Below the pieces are notes generated by a model. The model was given only the letters and a program-made list of their open reading frames with translations, searched no databases and was not told where the DNA came from. A DNA stretch of 64,000 nt. Source: Clusia tigrina (lineage: Eukaryota > Arthropoda > Insecta > Diptera > Clusiidae). The stretch is taken from positions 169,319,315 through 169,383,314 of the forward strand of contig OV050030.1 in NCBI GenBank assembly GCA_920105625.2, in the 5' to 3' direction. Position numbers and translations under genes: made by a program. Of this stretch, positions 1 to 9,141 are shown piece after piece (position 1 is the first letter of the stretch; each line of letters starts with the position of its first letter).

Positions 1-244
1 ACCATGATGCGAAGTTATACACCCAATAAATGCGAACATGCTCGTATGCAACAATGCAATACAAACAGGAGTAACCTAAGCAATACTATAATTTCAGCTA
101 AAGGCATGAAACACATACGCATTTTGAACACAACACAGGACACAATAGAGTTAAACAAGCTAAAATAGAATGCCATCCCGTAAAAAACTATCACATAGTA
201 AATAGCATACAGAACAATAACACAAAGAGATGGAATCGAATACA

Positions 245-780
245 AACACTGCTACAATTTGACACGCTAGATCTTGTTGCAAAAGATAGTATTGAGCAAT
301 CGTGCGACGAATACGCAGATATTTTTCACTTAGATGATGATATCCTTACGGTCAACAATTTCTATGAACAGCATTTTGAAGTAACGGAGAAAAAACCAGT
401 GTATATCAAGAACTACCGTCTACCACATACACAAATGGAGAATATCAATGAGCAAGTAAATAATCTATTGCAGCAACAAGTCATTGAGCACTCAACTAGT
501 GCTTACAACTCACCACTACTTGTACCAAAAAAGTGCTCAGACGATTCAAAATAGTGGAGACTAGTAGTAGACTACCGACAATTAAATAAAAAACTAGTCA
601 ACGACAAATTTCTAGACTAGAAGACGTACTTGACAAGATAGGCAGATCTAAGTACTTCTCAACCCTAGACAAGACTAGCTCCTTTCATCAAATCAGTTTA
701 CATCACGATTCAAGACATTTAACAGCATCTTTATCGGATATTCGAAATTTATAGCAGCTAAAGTGCAAAATTCTAAAAGG
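245..780 (+). pseudogene. reverse transcriptase N-terminal remnant, copy A
   Basis: The frame reads through the RT entry region typical of Ty3/gypsy pol: a stretch ending YRLPHTQMENINEQV, then VIEHSTSAYNSPLLVPKK, then a LVVDYRQLNKKLVN block after an in-frame TAG at about 553. Shortly after, the frame shifts (around 610), and a remnant of the LDKTSSFHQI block follows. The palm with the YVDD-type motif and the RNase H are absent; the sequence jumps to unrelated-looking DNA before the integrase. It cannot encode a working polymerase. The same deletion and stop occur in copies B and C. Confidence 0.75.
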
Positions 781-1061
781 GGATGAGCTCGAGCGAAATA
801 CGCATAGAAACAAGCAAAGTTTGCCAAATATAAGAGTCGACTATAAAAATATACTGCTAGAGCGATACTTCTGACTTAGTCCTCGGTACGGAAGCTTACT
901 CCATTTTTAATCAGTCATGACATCGAGAAGATCGCTCTTTCAAAAGACGATACTTTGTGCGATCTTATTAATGAAGATAAATTAAAGGTCTTATATAAAA
1001 AAAAAATATATATATATTGAGAATTTAGCTAAAGGACGGCAAACTCCTGCTACAATTTTAT

Positions 1062-2090
1062 TTGAACCCCCATATACATGATATAAATGAGCAAAAGAAA
1101 CTCATACACGATAATCATTGCACGCAAACATCCGGACACCCTGGTGTAAGAAGAACTTTGTTAAAGTTAAAACAAAAGTACATATGGAAAAATATGACTA
1201 AAATGGTAAAGGCATATATAAATAACTGCGAGATATGTGCAAAAAACAAAACAACAAAATACATTAGAGAATAGATGGTCATTACAGACACTCCATCGAC
1301 AAGTTTCCAAATAGTAGAAATGGACACAGTAGCACCACTCCGTATTTCAAACGGATATAAATACATTTTGACGCTTCAGTGCCAACTAACTAAATACATC
1401 GAGGCGTATCCAATGTACACAAATAATCTTTAGAAGCTGCCAATACTTTACTAGAAAAGTTCATACTAAAGTATGGAGGTTTTACCACCTTAAAGACAGA
1501 TATGGGTAGAGAGTTCGTGAACCAGGTATTTGACCATATGAGCAAAACGTTAAATTTTCAACATAAAACATCCACCCCCTACCATCACCAAACACTAGGT
1601 AGCATAGAAAGGAATCATAGGGTTCTCAATGAATACATATGCACCTGAACAGAAGAACAGGATTGGAAAAAGGGTTTACCTTATTGCGTTTTCTCGTACA
1701 ATACCACACCACACGTGGACACAGGTTACTCACGTTTCGAACTCATATTTGGAAAATTGCCATATATTTTAACAGATAAACAAGTGATCAAAACAGTTAG
1801 TCCAATCAACCCTGAAGAATACCTAAATGAATTAAAACAAAGACCAGAAAATGCAAAAGACACTGCCAGACTTATACTCCAAAAAACAAAGGAGAAAAGA
1901 AAAATGAACTACGACATAGGAACTAATAGTTCACAATTTAATGTAGAAGACTTAGTGATGCTAAGAAATATGTGAAGGAAAAAGTTAGACAGCCCATACA
2001 TAGGCCCATTTAAAATTAATAATATACTTCTCTAATAGATAAGAATGGAAAAGACGCCTTGGTACATAATAACAATATTAAGAAAGTTCA
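1062..2090 (+). pseudogene. mdg1/412-like integrase, copy A (broken)
   Basis: The N-terminal zinc-binding module is visible (HDNH..., then CEICAKNKT). A TAG stop follows at about 1273. The catalytic core comes next, with the first Asp in VEMDTVAPL, the second in LKTDMGREF and the Glu in GSIERNHR. Copy A has a frameshift near 1423, where copies B and C read through KESLEAA, and a TGA near 1648. The C-terminal part resumes at 1715-1975 and ends with VEDLVMLRNM and a TGA. Three lesions make this the most decayed of the three integrases. Confidence 0.85.
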
Positions 2091-2233
2091 ATAAGAAATA
2101 TGTATAAGAAAAACTAAACACATTAGGAAATACATATAAGAAATATATAAATAAGAAGTATAAATAGGAAAAACTAGACATAAACACAATACAATGTTAA
2201 GTGGAAATATAACTAAGTAAAACTACAAAAAAA

Positions 2234-2792
2234 TGCTATTTTCCTTAAGATTAGCACTAGTTTAGTCTGTCATGATGATCATACATACTGTACCATTGCC
2301 CGCTGTGACTAGCAGAACTAATTGCACCATGTAGTGCACACGCAGTATGACCACACACACACACACCACTCCACTCTTTCAAACCTTTCCTCTAACCCAA
2401 GCAATGCAGTGAACATGCAATTCGAATCTCAAAGGCCTGTAGTAGGCATAAATTGAACGTTCACATATTATTGCTTACACATGTGAAATTTGTTGACACA
2501 TGGGATATTGTAAAATAATTATCGAAATATTTATCGAAATAAAATGTAATTTGAAACTAGATTTTAAGTATAAAAGAAACCAATTTTGTAAATAAAGTTC
2601 AGTTCTAAACCACAACTCAAATTGTTATGAACTCGGAACGAGCTGACCTCCATAGTCGTTTTAATATAGAAAACATCTGGCTGCCTCTTTAGGCGCCGAG
2701 TACTAAGTGCGCAAGCTCTCGCGCAATACAAATAATCATATGAGCCCATCATCTACGTAGGGAAAACCATTAGATAGAAGACGTGTATTACA
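2234..2792 (+). repeat. LTR shared by copies A and B
   Basis: This 559-bp long terminal repeat begins TGCTATTTTCC and ends ATTACA. It is preceded by copy A internal sequence and followed at once by the primer-binding site of copy B, so a single LTR serves as the 3' LTR of A and the 5' LTR of B. The same repeat occurs at 7889-8435, 15739-16297 and 21328-21831. A short CA run (ACACACACACAC) lies near 2350. I cannot place its transcription start with confidence. Confidence 0.9.
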
Positions 2793-2806
2793 TGGCGATC
2801 CTGCCA
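2793..2806 (+). other. primer-binding site, probably tRNA-Arg
   Basis: TGGCGATCCTGCCA starts at the base after the LTR. From memory, it is complementary over 14 bases to the 3' end (...TGGCAGGATCGCCA) of a fly arginine tRNA. Arginine priming is what I recall for the mdg1/412 clade, which agrees with the integrase. Confidence 0.75.
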
Positions 2807-3177
2807 CAACGATGCTGATTTTCTGAATACGCTGATCCTGATTTTTTTACGTTTCTCCAACAATAATCCTGAAAAATGTTTACAACAACTTTCCTGCAAC
2901 AAACAACTGTGAAAGTGGGAACGAGCAATGAATGACGCAGACTTCCATTCTCTTTTTAATAATGTATGCCACAGAGCAGCCAACCATTTAGACATAATAG
3001 ACCAGAAAGGACAATCGAAGCGTGAAACATTATATCCTCTTGGGGATTCCGTACGGTACTAAATTACTTTTATAGACAGACTACCACAAGCGAAGAAGAA
3101 TATGTTTCAGAGCAAACTCCAGGTACTAGTGCTATCCCACCAATATACATACCATCGAACTCCGCGGCAGGCGTCCT

Positions 3178-3522
3178 TTGTCCTCTGCACTTGCAGAGTT
3201 CAAAGGACGACAGCAGCACTATTCAGAACTCCGCCAGGAAGCTGAACAAAACGTACAGCTGAAAAATAAGATTAGGTCCTTGTACCACGAATACAATCTA
3301 GCTCAAAAAACAACGGACAAAAAGAGCATAAAAACTAACATAAACACGCTAAGTTTCGATGGACAGCGTAAATGTACAAAGGCTAAACCAACAGAGTTAA
3401 ACCAACATACTAAGGAGCAGAAACAAAAATTCATGGTTTGGCTCTGGAAGACAATTGTTATTAAGGAAACCCCAACGATAGCAGACTGGTACAATGACAC
3501 CAACCGGGTCAAGGAAACGTGA
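3178..3522 (+). CDS. unrecognised leader-region frame of copy B
   Basis: This 114-codon open frame lies between the primer-binding site and gag. It has no ATG start (the frame begins with TTG), so translation as drawn is doubtful; the first ATG is far downstream at MVWLWK. The product would be charged and helix-prone, with the block ELRQEAEQNVQLKNKIRSLY. Copy C carries the same frame at 16683-17027 with a single K-to-N difference. I do not recognise a family. It may be the remains of a gag-leader frame or may be non-coding. Confidence 0.35.
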   Translation: MSSALAEFKGRQQHYSELRQEAEQNVQLKNKIRSLYHEYNLAQKTTDKKSIKTNINTLSFDGQRKCTKAKPTELNQHTKEQKQKFMVWLWKTIVIKETPTIADWYNDTNRVKET

Positions 3523-3664
3523 TGGTAGAAAAATTTTGTCGTATATGATAAGAATATTCTAAGGCATATCACAAGTAAACAATTTAATAATCCTTTAACT
3601 ATGTTGTATAATTTTCTAAACCGTAAAATATAAAACTTTCAATTTAAATAAAAGAAAAAGAAAA

Positions 3665-3922
3665 ATGTATATAAAAATGAGTAGTACTAAATCGAAAATA
3701 GAAAATCATAGTGGAGATCCACAAGTAACCATTCTAAACACTCAAAGCCAACACTCAGATACCCTCGAAGATCATGACGTGAAACTATTAATAATTAGAA
3801 TCATAGTAGGAGTACACTTAGGAATAACATTGTTACATATGTATAGGGATTACAACAGAAAACAACATGTAAAAGCAGCAAAGTCAATATTTGATTTAAG
3901 CGAGATTGCCTCTAGGAAATAA
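3665..3922 (+). CDS. small membrane-type ORF upstream of gag, copy B
   Basis: This 85-codon frame has a real ATG (and a second in-frame ATG at codon 5), after an A-rich leader. It has a hydrophilic first half rich in Ser, Thr and Gln, a hydrophobic span LLIIRIIVGVHLGITLLHMY that fits one membrane helix (residues about 41-60), and a basic tail YNRKQHVKAAK. It ends with TAA two bases before the ATG of gag (3926). The identical frame is intact in copy C, while neighbouring gag and pol are broken. Function unknown; possibly an accessory or leader peptide of this element lineage. Confidence 0.5.
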   Translation: MYIKMSSTKSKIENHSGDPQVTILNTQSQHSDTLEDHDVKLLIIRIIVGVHLGITLLHMYRDYNRKQHVKAAKSIFDLSEIASRK

Positions 3923-3925
3923 ATT

Positions 3926-5112
3926 ATGAGCCTCCCTTCGCTCCAAAAAATTGAACAGATTGTAGGCACTTTAAAAAAAGCCCAAATAGAATTTATATAG
4001 AGAAGTACATAAAAGAGTTACAATTAACACTCAGTTCACAGACTGCATATTTTGAGTTAGAACTCAACCAAGCGCCCAGTTTGGAAAGGCACACATACAT
4101 ATCTAGGTTTAACACATTAAGCGACTACATAAAAAAAAAAATTAGCAGTCAGCATTTTTAAAAAGAAGAAAAGGTAGGAACAATAGATATAACCACGGAA
4201 CAGTCGTCAGAGTTCGCTATAACGTCATTTAACGTAGTTGATTGCCTGAAGGCTATACCTGAATTCTCAGGCAAGCCCGAATACATGTCTAAACACTCAT
4301 AAGCCTAGTGGAGATAATGAAGACCACTGTACCGGTAACCAGTGAGAACATATTTTTCACACTAGTGTTTAACACCAAACTCCCCGACAGAATAAAAAAC
4401 AAATTAGAACTAGCGGGAACAGACAATACGACAACACTAATTGCAGAATTAAAAAATTTACTGAAGCCGACAAAAACGACAAATTCAATGTTAGACGAGC
4501 ACTCGAAACTGAGACAGGGTAGTAGCACAATTTCCAGTTATGCCGCACAGATAGAGGAACTCATTTGTACTCTAAACAAATTACAAACTACAGACACCTC
4601 TACAGAAGTCAAGAAAGCAATAATAACTAATAACGACACAATAGCATTCACTTCGTTCAAAAACGGTCTCACCAATATGTCAACCGTCCAAACAATTACA
4701 GCACGCCGCAGTAAACAATTTAAAGAAGCGATACAAATAGCTGACGAGATTGAAAAACCGAACGAGGCTCGCATTTTGTCATATAGAAGTAACAATTATC
4801 GCGAACGAAAACAGTACAACAATATGCCTCAGCAAAACATATACCGCAGCAATACTTTTGGTTTTAATAACCAACGGAGTCATTACCCTAATAACAACGA
4901 CAAAAATTACTACAATAAAAACTGGCAACAAAATTCTAATAACACTGTTTACCGATGTAATTGGAGAAGCAACAACAACACAGACCACTAAAACAATCAA
5001 CGTACTAATCAACAACCATAAAGAAACCCCAACTACAACAACCAACGCACTGACCAGCAAACACACAGAAACAACAACAATTACAGAAGAAACTCCGGAC
5101 GAAACAGAGTAA
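3926..5112 (+). pseudogene. gag, copy B (frameshifted)
   Basis: Gag structural protein of the mdg1/412-like element. It starts at an ATG (MSLPSLQKIEQIVGTL) at 3926. The frame breaks near 4000 at ATTTATATAG and again near 4290, where copy B has two extra bases relative to copy C. The main readable block is 4308-4991: capsid-like helices (LPDRIKNKLELAG, RQGSSTISSYAAQIEEL), then an Asn/Gln/Tyr-rich basic tail (SYRSNNYRERKQYNN) that probably serves as the nucleic-acid-binding region. No CCHC knuckle is visible. A further Thr-rich stretch (to 5112) is in another frame. Confidence 0.7.
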
Positions 5113-5146
5113 TGTATGTAGAAGCCACTACACAAAACACAACCAA

Positions 5147-5640
5147 TTGCTTAAATCAACAGGGAAACGACAGCCTCCCCGCCTGCTAGAGGTGCAAAAC
5201 AATATGAGTAGTGCGGGGATGAGTAGCAAACAATTACCCAAAGTAGCATACACAATAAATACAGTCAGATATATAAGACGGTTTGTAAAATTTAAATACA
5301 AGAACACATACACATACTTTTTAGTAGACACTGGTGCAGAAATCTGACTGTTAAAAATTGGTAAAATATTCAGTGAAGATATTTTCAGTCAATATGCATC
5401 TCAAAAGCCAATCTTCACACTTTAGGCACATCAGAAATCTCACTAAAAGTTCAACAAGAAAATATAAAATACACCTTTCAAATTGTAGAAGACAGTTTTC
5501 CAGTGAAAGCCGATGGAATTTCAGGAGATGATATCCTTCTAAAATTCGGCGGAAAGATAGATTACGAAACACTCACACTAACATTCACACACAATAATAC
5601 GTTACTAGTACTTGATTTAGCAAGCAAGATATTTTGCATC
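5147..5640 (+). pseudogene. aspartic protease region, copy B
   Basis: Start of pol. The protease active-site block FLVDTGAEI is readable at about 5320-5344, followed by a TGA at about 5345, then fragments in shifted frames (GISGDDILLKFGGKIDYETLTLTF-type block around 5516-5587). Copy B has about 66 bp (5180-5245) that are missing from copy C. The protease would have matured Gag-Pol; here it is inactivated by the stop directly after the catalytic loop. Confidence 0.65.
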
Positions 5641-5889
5641 ACCATAACACCATGATGCGAAGTTATACACCCAATAAATGCGAACATGCTCGTATGCAAC
5701 AATGCAATACAAACAGGAGTATACCTAAGCAATACTATAATTTCAGCTAAAGGCATGAAACACATACGCATTTTGAACACAACACAGGACACAATAGAGT
5801 TAAACAAGCTAAAATAGAATGCCATCCCGTAAAAAACTATCACATAGTAAATAGCATACAGAACAATAACACAAAGAGATGGAATCGAA

Positions 5890-6430
5890 TACAAACACTG
5901 CTACAATTTGACACGCTAGATCTTGTTGCAAAAGATAGTATTGAGCAATCGTGCGACGAATACGCAGATATTTTTCACTTAGATGATGATATCCTTACGG
6001 TCAACAATTTCTATGAACAGCATTTTGAAGTAACGGAGAAAAAACCAGTGTATATCAAGAACTACCGTCTACCACATACACAAATGGAGAATATCAATGA
6101 GCAAGTAAATAATCTATTGCAGCAACAAGTCATTGAGCACTCAACTAGTGCTTACAACTCACCACTACTTGTACCAAAAAAGTGCTCAGACGATTCAAAA
6201 TAGTGGAGACTAGTAGTAGACTACCGACAATTAAATAAAAAACTAGTCAACGACAAATTTCTAGACTAGAAGACGTACTTGACAAGATAGGCAGATCTAA
6301 GTACTTCTCAACCCTAGACAAGACTAGCTCCTTTCATCAAATCAGTTTACATCACGATTCAAGACATTTAACAGCATCTTTATCGGATTTTCGAAATTTA
6401 TAGCAGCTAAAGTGCAAAATTCTAAAAGGG
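5890..6430 (+). pseudogene. reverse transcriptase N-terminal remnant, copy B
   Basis: Same remnant as in copy A: the RT entry block VYIKNYRLPHTQMENINEQV, VIEHSTSAYNSPLLVPKK, an in-frame TAG at about 6201, LVVDYRQLNKKLVN and a frameshift. Homology to RT ends by about 6400. The fingers/palm with the catalytic aspartates, the thumb and RNase H are absent. About 280 bp of non-coding sequence, with a short (AT)n run at 6652-6671, separates it from the integrase. Confidence 0.75.
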
Positions 6431-6715
6431 GATGAGCTCGAGCGAAATACGCATAGAAACAAGCAAAGATTGCCAAATATAAGAGTCGACTATAAAAATA
6501 TACTGCTAGAGCGATACTTCTGACTTAGTCCTCGGTACGGAAGCTTACTCCATTTTTAATCAGTCATGACATCGAGAAGATCGCTCTTTCAAAAGACGAT
6601 ACTTTGTGCGATCTTATTAATGAAGATAAATTAAAGGTCTTATATAAAAAAAAATATATATATATATATATTGAGAATTTAGCTAAAGGACGGCAAACTC
6701 CTGCTACAATTTTAT

Positions 6716-7744
6716 TTGAACCCCCATATACATGATATAAATGAGCAAAAGAAACTCATACACGATAATCATTGCACGCAAACATCCGGACACCCTGGTG
6801 TAAGAAGAACTTTGTTAAAGTTAAAACAAAAGTACATATGGAAAAATATGACTAAAATGGTAAAGGCATATATAAATAACTGCGAGATATGTGCAAAAAA
6901 CAAAACAACAAAATACATTAGAGAATAGATGGTCATTACAGACACTCCATCGACAAGTTTCCAAATAGTAGAAATGGACACAGTAGCACCACTCCGTATT
7001 TCAAACGGATATAAATACATTTTGACGCTTCAGTGCCAACTAACTAAATACATCGAGGCGTATCCAATGTACACAAAAGAATCTTTAGAAGCTGCCAATA
7101 CTTTACTAGAAAAGTTCATACTAAAGTATGGAGGTTTTATCACCTTAAAGACAGATATGGGTAGAGAGTTCGTGAACCAGGTATTTGACCATATGAGCAA
7201 AACGTTAAATTTTCAACATAAAACATCCACCCCCTACCATCACCAAACACTAGGTAGCATAGAAAGGAATCATAGGGTTCTCAATGAATACATATGCACC
7301 TGAACAGAAGAACAGGATTGGAAAAAGGGTTTACCTTATTGCGTTTTCTCGTACAATACCACACCACACGTGGACACAGGTTACTCACGTTTCGAACTCA
7401 TATTTGGAAAATTGCCATATATTTTAACAGATAAACAAGTGATCAAAACAGTTAGTCCAATCAACCCTGAAGAATACCTAAATGAATTAAAACAAAGACC
7501 AGAAAATGCAAAAGACACTGCCAGACTTATACTCCAAAAAACAAAGGAGAAAAGAAAAATGAACTACGACATAGGAACTAATAGTTCACAATTTAATGTA
7601 GAAGACTTAGTGATGCTAAGAAATATGTGAAGGAAAAAGTTAGACAGCCCATACATAGGCCCATTTAAAATTAATAATATACTTCTCTAATAGATAAGAA
7701 TGGAAAAGACGCCTTGGTACATAATAACAATATTAAGAAAGTTC
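6716..7744 (+). pseudogene. mdg1/412-like integrase, copy B
   Basis: Zinc-binding module (HDNH... CEICAKNKT) at 6716-6925, a TAG stop at 6926, then a continuous catalytic core at 6929-7301 with Asp in MDTVAPL, Asp in TDMGREF and Glu in SIERNHR. A TGA at about 7302 replaces a serine codon that is intact in copy C. The C-terminal part (7370-7630) ends in VEDLVMLRNM followed by TGA, with a decayed tail after it. The frame has no ATG start, as expected for a polyprotein segment. Catalytic residues survive, but the protein could not be made whole. Confidence 0.85.
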
Positions 7745-7888
7745 AATAAGAAATATGTATAAGAAAAACTAAACACATTAGGAAATACATATAAGAAATA
7801 TATAAATAAGAAGTATAAATAGGAAAAACTAGACATAAACACAATACAATGTTAAGTGGAAATATAACTAAGTAAAACTACAAAAAAA

Positions 7889-8435
7889 TGCTATTTTCCT
7901 TAAGATTAGCACTAGTTTAGTCTGTCATGATGATCATACATACTGTACCATTGCCCGCTGTGACTAGCAGAACTAATTGCACCATGTAGTGCACACGCAG
8001 TATGACCACACACACACACACCACTCCACTCTTTCAAACCTTTCCTCTAACCCAAGCAATGCAGTGAACATGCAATTCGAATCTCAAAGGCCTGTAGTAG
8101 GCATAAATTGAACGTTCACATATTATTGCTTACACATGTGAAATTTGTTGACACATGGGATATTGTAAAATAATTATCGAAATAAAATGTAATTTGAAAC
8201 TAGATTTTAAGTATAAAAGAAACCAATTTTGTAAATAAAGTTCAGTTCTAAAACACAACTCAAATTGTTATAAACTCGGAAAGAGCTGACTTCCATAGTC
8301 GCTTTAATATAGAAAACATCTGGCTGCCTCTTTAGGCGCCGAGTCCTAAGTGCGCAAGCTCTCGCGCAATACAAATAATCATATGAGCCCATCATCTACG
8401 TAGGGAAAACCATTAGATAGAATACGTGTATTACA
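7889..8435 (+). repeat. 3' LTR of copy B
   Basis: 547 bp, TGCTATTTTCC to ATTACA. It differs from the 5' LTR by a 13-bp deletion (one AATATTTATCGAA unit) and scattered substitutions. The same deletion and substitutions are in the 3' LTR of copy C (apart from a further deletion there), so the two 3' LTRs are siblings by segmental duplication. The following bases CTAGTTTAG are also identical in both units. Confidence 0.9.
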
Positions 8436-9022
8436 CTAGTTTAGATTGTATTTCAAAAGTCTTTTAAACATAAATTTACTTGTATAAAGTTTTTCAAAGT
8501 ATAATAGTATGCATTAGAAAAACAGGTAAATTAGAAACAAAATTTTAAATTTATGTCCTTAGGTTTTTTAGTTACGTATATTGCTTTGCTGACAATTCTT
8601 TCGCTGTGTGCAACCATTGTAGAATTATTATTCTCTTTCACCACCTCTTCTTTATATTTTTGCGTTAACTTGCTACCTATTCGCTTATTTAGTCTAACAT
8701 ATATTTGAGTTCCTGGTAAGTATTGTTTTATCTCCTGTTTGTTCCTGTTGTGAAATTTTAAATCGTTTAGTTGTTTTTAATATAATTTTTCTATGTTATT
8801 TTTCCTGGCTTATTTGAAATCTTCAGGAGTACATTGCACATTTTTGCTGAAAAATTCTTCGATCGGTCTTTTTGAAAGCTTTGGTTATATTTGGTTATGG
8901 CTTTTTGCAGTAATTCTTCGAAATTCCTGTATACTCGTATGTTTTCGTTTTTGAGGCAACTCATAATTTCACCCAGAGTTTAATGAAAGCGTTTAACTTC
9001 CCCGTTTGCTTACCTGCAATAG
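8436..9022 (-). pseudogene. gypsy/17.6-like integrase C-terminal remnant
   Basis: On the reverse strand, near 8950-9015, a block reads NGEVKRFH, stop, TLGEIMSCLKNEN, which is the conserved integrase segment after the catalytic Glu in 17.6-type elements. Further along, about 8560-8730, reads GTQIYVRLNKRIGSKLTQKY and later VAHSERIVSKAIYV, resembling the C-terminal DNA-binding domain of the same group. Several stops and shifts interrupt it. The R1-type LINE truncates its upstream side at 9022. It probably belongs with the RT/RNase H remnant at 13513-14400, also reverse. Confidence 0.65.
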
Positions 9023-9141
9023 GTTTTTTTTTATATTTGAGGAGGAGGAAAACATCTAAAGTCAGAACCCCGTTAGTACGGTACTCTAACTCCGCTAAAA
9101 CCTCCTCTCGTCATTGCGGTGTTTCCCCCCGGAGACACTGA

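Larger units (their letters stand above)
1..2792 (+). mobile_element. mdg1/412-like LTR retrotransposon, copy A (5' end outside window)
   Basis: This is the 3' part of a Ty3/gypsy-superfamily element on the forward strand: reverse-transcriptase N-terminal remnant, then integrase, then the LTR at 2234-2792. Base 1 corresponds to base 5649 of copy B, and the two copies stay collinear up to the LTR with only small indels. The mdg1/412 assignment rests on the integrase style (TDMG and HHQTLG motifs) and on a primer-binding site after the LTR that matches the 3' end of an arginine tRNA, as I recall for that clade. All coding parts are broken, so the copy is dead. It shares its 3' LTR with copy B. 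Confidence 0.85.
2234..8435 (+). mobile_element. mdg1/412-like LTR retrotransposon, copy B
   Basis: Order: LTR (2234-2792), primer-binding site, two small leader frames, gag, protease, RT remnant, integrase, 3' LTR (7889-8435). At 6.2 kb it is shorter than a complete element because most of RT and all of RNase H are missing. The 3' LTR is followed by CTAG; the 5' side is copy A, so a target-site duplication cannot be read here. It lies just 3' of a reverse gypsy integrase remnant. Non-autonomous and coding-dead. Confidence 0.88.

Noticed and set aside
2564..2995. Reverse frames over LTR and leader (62 and 80 codons)
   Set aside because: They lie across LTR and primer-binding site sequence and have no family resemblance.
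4779..5135. Hydrophobic 118-codon reverse frame over gag
   Set aside because: Antisense of the Asn/Thr-rich gag tail (AAC/ACA codons read as GTT/TGT); no independent support.
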